This document shows, piece by piece, positions 27,665-35,210 of a stretch of 45,755 nt of DNA. Both the position numbers and the translations under genes were made by a program. The stretch is from Candidatus Aquivivens invisus. GTDB lineage: Bacteria; Omnitrophota; Gorgyraeia; Aquiviventales; Aquiviventaceae. The notes under the pieces are model-generated. The model had not been told where the DNA came from. It ran no database searches and saw only the letters and a list, made by a program, of their open reading frames with translations. Location of the stretch: contig MHGA01000044.1 in assembly GCA_001804415.1 (NCBI GenBank), forward strand, positions 1 through 45,755. The letters are read 5' to 3'. How positions within the stretch are numbered: the stretch's first letter is position 1; each line of letters starts with the position of its first letter.

Positions 27665-27713
27665 GGGACGTGCTCCTTGTCGCTTGTCCCTTGTCGCTTG
27701 TCGCTTGTCTCTG
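27644..27713. repeat. Ten tandem 7-bp units at the pilV/pilW-like junction
   Basis: Ten consecutive heptamers, first GGGACGT/GGGACAT type (27644-27671), then GTCGCTT/GTCCCTT type (27679-27713). The tract holds the ribosome site and start of the PilW-like gene and runs up to the stop of the PilV-like gene. Confidence 0.88.
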
Positions 27714-27714
27714 A

Positions 27715-28338
27715 TCAGGAGCGGCATGTCATCAGGGTCGCCAGCATGGCTTGGGATTCAATCACCCCATTGGCGGCGAACCCGTTGCTTCCATCCGAGG
27801 AGCTCAGCGTCGCGCCACCCCAGGCGCATTCTCCAAGCGTGCGACTGCGATGACGCCAGCACACCGCCACCGTCACGCGGATGGGGTCATCGTTTTGCGC
27901 GCACGCGGCGGTGCCGGCTGAATTCTGGCAGGTCACGATGACCAGTTCCTCGGTGGCCGGATTGGGCTGAATGCTCTTGCCCAGCGCGCACCGCTGGAGC
28001 CACGCATCCCACGTGTTTACCGCCTGACCGTCACAGTTCGTCTGGATCGTCGCGGAGGGCCGGGTCGTGCAATTGGGCGTCGTATTTTGCAACCGGAGCT
28101 GCTCCATGACTCGATTCGCATCGGTGATCGCCCACGTGAGGTTCCTGGCATGCTCGGCGAGGATCATCTGTCCGATAAACGCCCCCAAAAACGCCATCAT
28201 GGCGATGCTCAAGATGGCCACGCCGATGAGCACCTCCGGCAGCGTCAGCCCAGAGACACGAGACAGGAGACACGAGACAGGAGACTTTTTTGTCTTCCCA
28301 CGAGTCTCCAGTCTCAGGTCTCCAGTCTCAGGTCTCAT
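27715..28338 (-). CDS. Type IV minor pilin, PilV-like
   Basis: The 207-aa frame contains a type III-methylation-type N-terminal hydrophobic segment VSGLTLPEVLIGVAILSIAMMAFLG with Glu at +5 relative to a cleavage after Gly. The C-terminal part has several Cys residues and no close named match. The only canonical start (28338) lies inside a heptamer unit, so the 30 residues before the prepilin motif (MRPETGDLRLETRGK...) are repeat-encoded and would be removed by prepilin peptidase. No Shine-Dalgarno is visible. Confidence 0.7.
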   Translation of the reverse strand: MRPETGDLRLETRGKTKKSPVSCLLSRVSGLTLPEVLIGVAILSIAMMAFLGAFIGQMILAEHARNLTWAITDANRVMEQLRLQNTTPNCTTRPSATIQTNCDGQAVNTWDAWLQRCALGKSIQPNPATEELVIVTCQNSAGTAACAQNDDPIRVTVAVCWRHRSRTLGECAWGGATLSSSDGSNGFAANGVIESQAMLATLMTCRS

Positions 28339-28373
28339 GTCTCAGGTCTCTGGTCTCATGTCGCTGGTCGCTT
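28254..28373. repeat. Heptamer tracts at the start of the PilV-like gene
   Basis: Five AGACACG/AGACAGG units (28254-28288) and ten GTCTCAG/GTCTCCA/GTCGCTT units (28304-28373), in complementary orientation, so they can pair across about 15 bases. They provide the start codon and leader codons of the PilV-like gene. Confidence 0.9.
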
Positions 28374-28376
28374 GTT

Positions 28377-28895
28377 TCAGCAGGCCAATGGCAGATCCGT
28401 GACCAGCGCATCGGTGGCATCCCCCGGGCCGGCACCTGTGCAATGACGCACGCGCCCGGTCTGATCCGCGAAAAATGCCCGCGTGCCAAGTGATCCGATC
28501 GACTGAGGATTCGCGGTGAGGGTGTAGCCTGTGCAGTCGGTCGCGCACCCGCCCGGCTGGGGGGTATAGGTATAGAGATAGCCCTGCGACAGCGAGTTCG
28601 CCATGGGGACGTCGAACGACGGCGAGCCGTAGTCCGGCTCCGCGTCATCGTACATGGCCGCCTGCCAGCCGGACGGAAACGTGTTGTTGATTGCATGGTA
28701 CATGTGCAGCACCGAGGTCAGCGCGTGCACGTTGCCGATGGCGGTGGCTTCGTTGGTGGTGCTGCGGGCTCGCAAGATACTCTGGATCGCGATGACCGCC
28801 AGGAGGCTCACGATCCCCAACGTGACAACCAGCTCGATCATCGTGAAGCCCGCCCCCAGCCGAATGGCTGTTGAGCGACCCAGCGATCGGCGCAT
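28377..28895 (-). CDS. Type IV pilin paralogue with C-terminal cysteine loop
   Basis: About 172 aa. The prepilin motif AGFTMIELVVTLGIVSLLAVIAI is cleaved after Gly with Glu at +5. The mature protein has RSTTNEATAIGN, EPDYGSPSFD, a FFADQTGRVRHC motif and ends TDLPLAC, so a C-terminal disulfide between RHC and the last Cys is likely. The start at 28895 is chosen because a GC hairpin (28913-28942) lies in the codons of the longer GTG-started frame (28964). It is a paralogue of the pilins at 28990 and 31174. Confidence 0.8.
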   Translation of the reverse strand: MRRSLGRSTAIRLGAGFTMIELVVTLGIVSLLAVIAIQSILRARSTTNEATAIGNVHALTSVLHMYHAINNTFPSGWQAAMYDDAEPDYGSPSFDVPMANSLSQGYLYTYTPQPGGCATDCTGYTLTANPQSIGSLGTRAFFADQTGRVRHCTGAGPGDATDALVTDLPLAC

Positions 28896-28912
28896 CAGCC
28901 ACCGAGCGAGGT

Positions 28913-28942
28913 GGGGCCTCGCGCGTTGGACGCCGAGGCCCC
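28913..28942. repeat. GC-rich hairpin between pilin genes
   Basis: Perfect arms GGGGCCTCG (28913-28921) and CGAGGCCCC (28934-28942) with a 12-base loop. No U-tract follows; it may act as an mRNA processing or stability stem downstream of the major pilin gene. Confidence 0.7.
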
Positions 28943-28989
28943 CCTCTGCTCTCGATAGGCACACTCACGATCACCACTGTCACAACGGC

Positions 28990-29475
28990 TCAACACGCCG
29001 CAGGCGCGGCGTCGAGCGTGGCATCATCCGCCATGCCCGCAGCCGTGCCAGTCCCCCGGCAGTGCCGGACGATCCCGGTCTGATTGGTGAAGAACGACCG
29101 CGTGCCTGTCGTGCCCACGGCGTTTGGAACGGACAGGAGCGTGTACGTCTGCGCCGTGACCGTGGCGTACGTGTAGTTGTACCCTTGCACCGTCTGGCCG
29201 GTCAACGCCAGGTCGAACGCCGGCGGGCCGTAGTCCGGATCGGCGTTCGTGTACATGTCGGCCTGCCAACTGTTCGGCGGGTACACATTGTTGACCGACC
29301 GGAACATCTCCAGCCCGGACGCCAAGGCCCGGAAGTTCGCAATCGCCGCCGACTCATTGGCCGTCGTGCGACCACGCAAGACGTTCGGGATCGCAATCGC
29401 CGCCAGCAGGGCGATGATCGCGACCACGATCATGACTTCGACCAGCGTAAACCCGCGGTCAGCAACCGGTTTCAT
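28990..29475 (-). CDS. Type IV pilin, probable major pilin behind a riboswitch
   Basis: A 161-aa prepilin from MKPVADRGFTLVEVMIVVAI: short basic leader, cleavage after Gly8, Glu at +5 and a long hydrophobic helix. The mature part has RGRTTANESAAIANFRALAS, DADPDYGPPAFD-type loop, FFTNQTGIVRHC and a terminal Cys (DAAPAC). GGAGGAAG lies before ATG 29475. The much longer frame to 29649 is rejected. It is the first gene after the promoter, aptamer and terminator at 29658-29917, which suggests it encodes the dose-controlled major subunit. Very similar at DNA level to 31174-31677. Confidence 0.88.
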   Translation of the reverse strand: MKPVADRGFTLVEVMIVVAIIALLAAIAIPNVLRGRTTANESAAIANFRALASGLEMFRSVNNVYPPNSWQADMYTNADPDYGPPAFDLALTGQTVQGYNYTYATVTAQTYTLLSVPNAVGTTGTRSFFTNQTGIVRHCRGTGTAAGMADDATLDAAPAAC

Positions 29476-29657
29476 GGGCACTTCCTCCTGTTGGCGGGCT
29501 GTGCGTGGCGGGAAGGATGTTGGAATGATTATGCCCTCTTGTGCCTTCCGTGACCCCACACCTGAAGCCGCGCCTATGTTGCGTACGTGCGCCGCACCCT
29601 GTTCGCAGCGCCCCTGCCAGCCCTGCATAGGTTTCCTCTGATTCCGCACCTCCTTTC

Positions 29658-29691
29658 AAAGAAAAACGCCATTGCCGCATGGACAATGGCG
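29658..29691 (-). terminator. Intrinsic terminator in the pilin leader
   Basis: On the minus strand CGCCATTG, a 9-base loop and CAATGGCG, followed by TTTTTCTTT. It lies 183 bases upstream of the pilin start, and its loop and 3' arm contain CATGCGGCAA, the exact complement of TTGCCGCATG in the upstream aptamer helix. Confidence 0.88.
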
Positions 29692-29710
29692 TACCGGACC
29701 CTTCGTCCCA

Positions 29711-29879
29711 CTCATGCGGCAACTCAGCCACCCTGTTGAAGATGGGTATAGCGTCTCTCTTCTCTTCGGTTCGCACCAGCCGGGAAGCTGCCTCTGAACC
29801 GGACGCCCCTACTCGCTTCTCCCACAGGGTCTGTAGCTTTCCGACCCCGCCTCTCGACGAGTGTGGCTTGTTCGCTGAG
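29711..29879 (-). ncRNA. GEMM-like cyclic-dinucleotide riboswitch aptamer (possible cGAMP type)
   Basis: Leader RNA of the pilin operon. On the minus strand: P1 5' strand CTCAGCGAAC, AAGCC, a P2 hairpin around CTCGTCGAG, the core GGGGTCGGAAAGC, P3 with AGC-TACAG-ACCCTGT pairing ACAGGGT-G-GCT, then GAGTTGCCGC and ATGAG closing P1. This is the GEMM order (P1, P2, GACGCAAAG-like core, P3 with receptor-like bulge, GGGTTGCC). The P3 tip carries about 100 extra bases. In a hand alignment the base equivalent to G20 of the Vc2 aptamer is A, and CGGAAA replaces CGCAAA, both as in Geobacter cGAMP-binding GEMM-Ib. No covariance model was run. Confidence 0.6.
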
Positions 29880-29887
29880 ACACCTGT

Positions 29888-29917
29888 ACTATGCCACAAC
29901 GCTGCGCCTTTCGTCAA
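29888..29917 (-). promoter_or_regulatory. Promoter of the riboswitch-controlled pilin operon
   Basis: Minus-strand TTGACG (29912-29917), 18-bp spacer, CATAGT (29888-29893), beginning about 18 bases downstream of the pilC stop. Predicted RNA start is just upstream of the aptamer P1 strand. Confidence 0.7.
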
Positions 29918-29935
29918 GCGATTTCCGCTTCTCCT

Positions 29936-31150
29936 CTAATAACCGGGAGTGACGAGCTGGGAGATTTTGAAGATCGGCAGAAACAGCGCAATGACAATGG
30001 AGCCGATAATCAGCCCCAGCACGGCGATGATGATCGGCTCAATCAGGCTCGTGAGGGCGGCAACCGCCGTATCCACCTCGTTTTCATAGAACTCGGAGAT
30101 TTTGGACAGCATGCGCTCAAGCTCCCCGGTTTTCTCACCCACGGAGATCATCCGGGTCACCATGGGGGGAAAGACGCGGCTTTTGGCCAGCGGGTCCGCG
30201 ATGTTCGCCCCCTCCCGGATGCTGGAGCGCGCCGCCAGGGCGGCGTGTTCGATCAGTCGGTTCCCTGCCGTTTTGGCGACGATTTCCAAGGAGGTCAGAA
30301 TGGGCACCCCGGATTTCGACAAGGTCGCCAGGGTCCGGGTGAACCGCGCGATGGCGACCTTCTGCAGGAGAGGTCCGATCAGGGGAAGCTGGAGTTTGAG
30401 GCGATCAAACCACAGCTGGCCGACCGGCGTGGTGAGGAAAGCCCGAAACGCCACGAGCATCGCGATGCCCGCCGCGACCATGAGGAGGAAATATTTCCTC
30501 AAGAGGGCGCTGGCCGCCAGCAGGATCTGGGTCGGCATCGGCAACGTGCCGCCCAGCGAGGTGAAGATCCCCTGAAATTTCGGCACCACGACGACGACCA
30601 GGAACGTGGTGATGGAGAACGCCAAAATGCACACGAGCGCCGGATAAAACAGGCTGGCGCGCACCTTGTTCCTGAGCATATCGGCTTTCTCCATATACCC
30701 TGCGAGCCGATCCAGGATCTCATCCAACCGTCCCGAGGATTCGCCGGCCTTGACCATGTTGACGAAGAACTCCGAGAACACAGGGGTCTGCTTGGCCAGC
30801 GCCTCAGAGAGACTTGCGCCGGCTTGCACCTGGCCGAGGATCGTGCGCAGGATCCGGCGGAACGTGCGATCCTCCATCTGCTCCGACAAGACGTCCAGCG
30901 ATCCCACAATGGGGATGCCGCTGGCCACCATCGTGGCAAGCTGCCTCGAGAAGATGACGAGCTGCTGGATCGCGACCCGCGGCTGGCCGATGCCAAAGAG
31001 CGGCTGGCCGGACGGGCGCTCCTCGACCGAGATGACGAGGAGGTCTTGCTTCCACAGCTCCTCGACGAGGGCGGTTTTGGACGCGGTCTCCAGCGTCCCG
31101 CTGCGGGTGTGCCCGGCTTTATCCTTGACCACGTACGTAAAGGTCGGCAT
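29936..31150 (-). CDS. pilC: Type IV pilus inner-membrane platform protein PilC
   Basis: The 404-aa protein has an N-terminal cytoplasmic segment (MPTFTYVVKDKAGHTRSGTLE) and two T2SSF repeats, the first with FSRQLATMVASGIPIVGSLD and the second with FTRTLATLSKSGVPILTSLEI, each followed by membrane helices; the C-terminus is hydrophobic. Length is standard. It connects the motor ATPases to the pilus fibre. Last gene of the riboswitch-1 operon, followed 18 bases later by the second pilin promoter. Confidence 0.95.
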   Translation of the reverse strand: MPTFTYVVKDKAGHTRSGTLETASKTALVEELWKQDLLVISVEERPSGQPLFGIGQPRVAIQQLVIFSRQLATMVASGIPIVGSLDVLSEQMEDRTFRRILRTILGQVQAGASLSEALAKQTPVFSEFFVNMVKAGESSGRLDEILDRLAGYMEKADMLRNKVRASLFYPALVCILAFSITTFLVVVVVPKFQGIFTSLGGTLPMPTQILLAASALLRKYFLLMVAAGIAMLVAFRAFLTTPVGQLWFDRLKLQLPLIGPLLQKVAIARFTRTLATLSKSGVPILTSLEIVAKTAGNRLIEHAALAARSSIREGANIADPLAKSRVFPPMVTRMISVGEKTGELERMLSKISEFYENEVDTAVAALTSLIEPIIIAVLGLIIGSIVIALFLPIFKISQLVTPGY

Positions 31151-31173
31151 CCTCCCTCTCCACCAGTCGTCGC

Positions 31174-31677
31174 TCAGTCACACGCCCTAGGCGCCGCGTC
31201 GAGCGTGTTGTCGTCCGCCATGCCCGCCCCGACCCTCCCACGACAGTGCCGGATGATCCCGGTCTGATCGGTGAAAAACGTTCGAGTCCCGTCCCTTCCC
31301 AAGTTCAAAGGCTGCGCAAGCAGGATGAAGGTCTGCGGCGTGCCCCGACCGTACACGTAGCTATAGCCTTGGACGAGGCTTCCAAACATATTCCCGTTGA
31401 ACGCCGGAGGACCGTAGTCCGGGTCGGCGTTCGTGTACATCTCGCCCTGCCACGGCCACGGGTACTGGTTGTTCACGGCACGGTACATCTCCAAGGCCGA
31501 GGACAACGCCCGGACGTTCGCAATCACCGCCGACTCGTTGGCCGTGGTGCGGCCCCGCAAGACGTTCGGGATCGCAATCGCCGCGAGCAAGGCGATGATC
31601 CCCATCGCGAGCATGACTTCCACGAGCGTAAACCCGGTTTCATGTGTCACCTTGACCGCGCCTGTGAAGATCGGCAT
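31174..31677 (-). CDS. Type IV pilin paralogue next to pilC
   Basis: A 167-aa prepilin: leader ending THETG, then FTLVEVMLAMGIIALLAAIAI with Glu at +5. Mature features are RGRTTANESAVIANVRALSS, NADPDYGPPAFN, FFTDQTGIIRHC and a near-terminal Cys (PRACD). It begins 4 bases after the pilB stop at 31682, so it is expressed with the assembly motor rather than from the pilin promoter. Likely a recent duplicate of the 28990-29475 gene. Confidence 0.88.
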   Translation of the reverse strand: MPIFTGAVKVTHETGFTLVEVMLAMGIIALLAAIAIPNVLRGRTTANESAVIANVRALSSALEMYRAVNNQYPWPWQGEMYTNADPDYGPPAFNGNMFGSLVQGYSYVYGRGTPQTFILLAQPLNLGRDGTRTFFTDQTGIIRHCRGRVGAGMADDNTLDAAPRACD

Positions 31678-31681
31678 GGGT

Positions 31682-33391
31682 TTACTCGTCAGAGGTCACG
31701 TGGAGCACTTCCTCAAGGCTCGTCAGCCCCATCGCGGCTTTTCTCAAGCCGTCTTCTCGCAGCGTCTTCATGCCTAAGCGCTCCGTCGCATCGCGTTTGA
31801 TATCCCACGAGGGCGCCTGGCTGACGATGAGATTCCGAATCGGCTCATCAATCGGAAGGATCTCGATGAGCCCGACGCGGCCCCGGTAGCCGGTCTGGCG
31901 ACAGGCAGAGCAGCCTTTGGCGGTATAGAAGGCGGCGTCCTCAGGCGGGGCATACCCCAGGCGCTGCAGCAGCTCAGCGGGCGGCTTGAACGGCTCGCGG
32001 CATTTGCGGCAGAGGGTTCGCACCAGCCGTTGCGCTTCAATCAGGACGATGCTCGACGCCACCAGAAACGGCTCCACCCCCATGTCGATGAGGCGGGTGA
32101 CCGCCGAGGCGGTGTCATTGGTGTGCAGCGTCGAGAGGACCAAGTGGCCGGTGAGGCTCGCCTTCATGGCGATGTCGGCTGTTTCGAAATCGCGGATCTC
32201 CCCCACCATCACCACGTCAGGGTTCTGGCGCAAGATCGCCCGCAGCCCTGCGGCGAAGGTCAGGCCGATGTCGGGATTCACCGGTACCTGCGTGATGCCT
32301 TCGACCTGGTATTCGACGGGATCTTCGATGGTAATCAGGCTTCGGGTCGACTCATTGAGCTGGCTCAAGACCGCGTAGAGCGTGGTAGACTTTCCGGACC
32401 CGGTCGGCCCGGTCACCAGGATCATCCCGTGCGGGCGCTGGGCGGCTTCTTTGAGGGGCGCGACGGACTCCGGCAGGAAGCCGAGGCGCTCCAATCCCGC
32501 CGCGAGCTGGGCTTTGTCCAAGGCCCGCAAGACGACCTTGCCTCCATAGGTGATGGGAAGGACCGACACGCGGAAATCGACTTCCTGGCCTTCAAGCCGC
32601 ACCTTGAACCGCCCGTCCTGCGGAAGCCTCCACTCGGTGATATCCAGTCCCGCCATGATCTTCAACCTCGTGAGCACCGTGTTCTGAACCTCTTTCGGAA
32701 ACTGATGGGTCTGCGCGAGACGCCCGTCAATCCGGTATCGCACGCGCAGGCCCTGCTCCATCGGCTCCAGATGAATGTCAGAGGCCCGCTTCCTGAGCGC
32801 CTCGCGGATCATCTGGTTGATCGCCGTGATGATCGGCGCCTCGCCCTCCCCTTCCGACATGACGAGATTCACGATGCTCTCGTCTTTGCCCGTCTCCTCT
32901 TGTTCGGTCGAGGCCTCGGGTGCCTTGCCATCCTCCAGAGTGCTCGCCAATGCCGAGGAGGGCCCATAGATCTGCTCAATCGCCCGACGGATCTCGGCCT
33001 CCGGGACCAGCACGGGATCGACGGCATACTGGGTCAGTATCTTGAGATCATCCAACGCCATCAAGTCCAAGGGATCCGCCATCGCCACGATGACGCGCTC
33101 GCCGAATTTGGACAGCGGGATCACGGCATATTGGCGCGCGATCCGCTCCGGAATCAAATTCGCCACAGCGGGATCCACGCGGTATTTCGCGAGGGAGAGC
33201 GTCGGGATTTGCATCCCCTCAGCCAGGAGCCCTACCAGGGCCTCCTCGGTCATGACCCGGCGATCGATCAGCAACCGGGTGAAGCTCATCCCCTGCTCGC
33301 CGGCTTCCTTGAGCAGGCTGCTGAGCTGCTCCCTGGCCAGCAGGCCTTTTGACACGAGGAGCTCTGACAGTCGTTCCCGAAAGCTGCTCAT
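31682..33391 (-). CDS. pilB: Type IV pilus assembly ATPase PilB, second copy, with MshEN domain
   Basis: Hexameric ATPase that powers pilus extension. The 569-aa protein starts MSSFRERLSELLVSKG. It has an N-terminal MshEN (GSPII_E_N) domain (about 1-150), then the motor with Walker A GPTGSGKSTTLYAVL, Walker B VVMVGEIRDFETADIA, and a zinc site CRKCREPF ... CSACRQTGYRG. MshEN domains of this type bind c-di-GMP in characterised ATPases. Residues before the Met at 33391 in the longer frame come from a dyad repeat (33390-33495) and are rejected. Two PilB genes in tandem are unusual. Confidence 0.92.
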   Translation of the reverse strand: MSSFRERLSELLVSKGLLAREQLSSLLKEAGEQGMSFTRLLIDRRVMTEEALVGLLAEGMQIPTLSLAKYRVDPAVANLIPERIARQYAVIPLSKFGERVIVAMADPLDLMALDDLKILTQYAVDPVLVPEAEIRRAIEQIYGPSSALASTLEDGKAPEASTEQEETGKDESIVNLVMSEGEGEAPIITAINQMIREALRKRASDIHLEPMEQGLRVRYRIDGRLAQTHQFPKEVQNTVLTRLKIMAGLDITEWRLPQDGRFKVRLEGQEVDFRVSVLPITYGGKVVLRALDKAQLAAGLERLGFLPESVAPLKEAAQRPHGMILVTGPTGSGKSTTLYAVLSQLNESTRSLITIEDPVEYQVEGITQVPVNPDIGLTFAAGLRAILRQNPDVVMVGEIRDFETADIAMKASLTGHLVLSTLHTNDTASAVTRLIDMGVEPFLVASSIVLIEAQRLVRTLCRKCREPFKPPAELLQRLGYAPPEDAAFYTAKGCSACRQTGYRGRVGLIEILPIDEPIRNLIVSQAPSWDIKRDATERLGMKTLREDGLRKAAMGLTSLEEVLHVTSDE

Positions 33392-33495
33392 CCCACGCCC
33401 TGCTGGTTGGCCGCAGGCCGTCCCGCTATGGCGGGACGTTTCGCCTTCGGCGAGGCTTGACATGGAGGCTGGCGAAACCCCGCAGGGCGTGGGAT
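33390..33495. repeat. 106-bp multi-stem dyad between the two pilB genes
   Basis: Outer arms of 14 bp (33390-33403 and 33482-33495, ATCCCACGCCCTGC), an inner palindrome with CGTCCCGC / GCGGGACG arms (33419-33438) and a further 7-bp stem TTTCGCC / GGCGAAA. The element exactly fills the space from the stop of one pilB to the start of the next. The inner core resembles that of the element at 41550-41663. Confidence 0.9.
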
Positions 33496-35210
33496 CATCC
33501 TACCGCTTCCCCGACCGTGGTGCGAAACACTTCCTCCAACGTGGTGACCCGCTGTTTGACTTTTTCCAGCGCGTCCTCACGGAGCGTGCGCATGCCGACC
33601 GTTCGCGCCGCTTCCTCGATCGCATGCTCCTGGGCTTTGTGCAGAATCAGCTCCCGGATTGCCGGGGTGAGCGTCAGGACTTCCGCAATCACCTGCCGGC
33701 CCCGGTATCCGGACTGGGCGCACACCTGGCATCCGGTCCCTTTCGCCAACTCCAGCGCGCGGCCATGGGCGTCCAGCAAGCCGAACCGTTTTGCCAGCGC
33801 CTCGGGCGGCCGATAGGTCACGGCGCACCGCTGGCAGATCTTCCGAACCAGCCGTTGGCCGACGACGAGCGTCAAGCACGAATTGATCAGAAACGGCTCC
33901 ACCCCCATATTCACCAACCTGACCACGGTGCCGATCGCGCTGTAGGTGTGGAGGGTGCTGAGCACCAGGTGGCCTGTCAAGGCGGCTTTCACCGCCATGT
34001 CGGCGGTCTCGCCGTCACGAATCTCTCCCACAAGGATCACATTGGGATCTTGACGCAGAATGGCTCGCAACGCTTTCGCAAACGTCAGGTCGATATCGGC
34101 TCTCACCGTCACCTGATTGATCCCCTCCAACTGATACTCCACCGGATCTTCAACGGTCACGAGGTTCTTATCAGGTTGATCGATATGCTTCAGGAGCGCA
34201 TAGAGGGTCGTCGTCTTGCCGGAGCCGGTCGGGCCGGTGGATAAGATCATGCCGTGCGGACGCGACGCCGCCTGTTTCAGCGCCGCGAGGTCTTCCGGAC
34301 GAAAAGCCATGGCGTCGAGATCCAACGAGACCTGCTCACGGTCCAGCACCCGCAACACCACCTTCTCCCCGAAACTCGAAGGGAGGACGGAGACGCGCAC
34401 GTCGATCGCTCGATCGTCCACGGGAATCGTGAAGTGCCCATCCTGGGGGAGCCGGTGCTCGGCGATGTCCAGCTCCGACATGACCTTGATGCGGGAAATG
34501 ACGGCCTGCTGCAAGGATTTGGGGGGGCCGTCGACCTCTTGCAACAACCCGTCAATGCGGTAGCGAACCCGCACCCTGGTTTCCATCGGTTCGAACAAGA
34601 TGTCAGAGGCCCGGAGATGGACGGCCCGCAGCAGGATCGCATCCATCAGCCGCACGACCGGCTGCGCTTGGCTGGCGCTCAGCGCCCCTTCCCCCTCGGC
34701 GTCTTCAGCGCCCTCCACGGATTCGGCTCCGGGTTGCTGGGCGGTCCGAACCATCTCGTTGATGGTCTCATCCATGCCGGTCCCGTAGTACACGTCGATG
34801 GCCTCTCGGATATCCTTCATGGTCGCCAGCATGGGATTGACGGCCAGCCCCGTCATCGTGGCCAGCGTTTCCAGCGCAAAGAGGTTCAACGGATCCGCCA
34901 TGGCCACGGTCAATGTCTGGCCGATGCATGACATCGGGATCACGTCGTACTGCTTGGCGATGTGCTGCGGGATGAGGGTCTTGAGCTGCTCATCGACCTT
35001 GAAACGGGTCAAGCTGATCAACGGGATGTGCAGTTCTTGACCGATGAGGGCGAGCAGCTCCGGCTCTTTGACGAAGCCTCTGCGGAGCAGGATGTCCTGG
35101 AGACTCCCTCCCTGCACCTGTTGGGCCTTGAGGGCCTCCTGGAGCCGCTCGGGCGTCACCAGATGCTTGGAGACCAGCAGTTCAGTGAGCCGTGCCTTCA
35201 GACTTGCCAT
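33495..35210 (-). CDS. pilB: Type IV pilus assembly ATPase PilB, first copy, with MshEN domain
   Basis: The 571-aa protein starts MASLKARLTELLVSKHL. It has an N-terminal MshEN domain (LVTPERLQEALKAQQVQGGSLQDILLRRGFV), Walker A GPTGSGKTTTLYALL, Walker B VILVGEIRDGETADMA and the paired-Cys zinc site CQRCAVTYRP ... CQVCAQSGYRG. It differs from the downstream copy enough to suggest two specialised motors. The start at 35210 lies inside the 3' end of the standalone MshEN gene (29-base overlap), so translation is probably coupled; no Shine-Dalgarno is visible. Confidence 0.92.
   Translation of the reverse strand: MASLKARLTELLVSKHLVTPERLQEALKAQQVQGGSLQDILLRRGFVKEPELLALIGQELHIPLISLTRFKVDEQLKTLIPQHIAKQYDVIPMSCIGQTLTVAMADPLNLFALETLATMTGLAVNPMLATMKDIREAIDVYYGTGMDETINEMVRTAQQPGAESVEGAEDAEGEGALSASQAQPVVRLMDAILLRAVHLRASDILFEPMETRVRVRYRIDGLLQEVDGPPKSLQQAVISRIKVMSELDIAEHRLPQDGHFTIPVDDRAIDVRVSVLPSSFGEKVVLRVLDREQVSLDLDAMAFRPEDLAALKQAASRPHGMILSTGPTGSGKTTTLYALLKHIDQPDKNLVTVEDPVEYQLEGINQVTVRADIDLTFAKALRAILRQDPNVILVGEIRDGETADMAVKAALTGHLVLSTLHTYSAIGTVVRLVNMGVEPFLINSCLTLVVGQRLVRKICQRCAVTYRPPEALAKRFGLLDAHGRALELAKGTGCQVCAQSGYRGRQVIAEVLTLTPAIRELILHKAQEHAIEEAARTVGMRTLREDALEKVKQRVTTLEEVFRTTVGEAVG

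Noticed and set aside
29459-29917. Minus-strand 152-codon frame in the pilin leader
   Set aside because: It crosses the promoter, aptamer and terminator, has no family match and ends inside the pilin signal; the RNA structure explains the conservation better.
29891-31267. Plus-strand frame of 458 codons
   Set aside because: Antisense to pilC and the flanking pilin; composition dominated by His, Gln, Arg and Asp, no recognisable domain.
31174-31677. Pilin pseudogene
   Set aside because: Prepilin motif, hydrophobic helix and Cys loop are all intact, so it is treated as a functional paralogue.
32030-34244. Two overlapping plus-strand frames of 400-440 codons
   Set aside because: Antisense to the two pilB genes, which show intact Walker and zinc motifs on the other strand.
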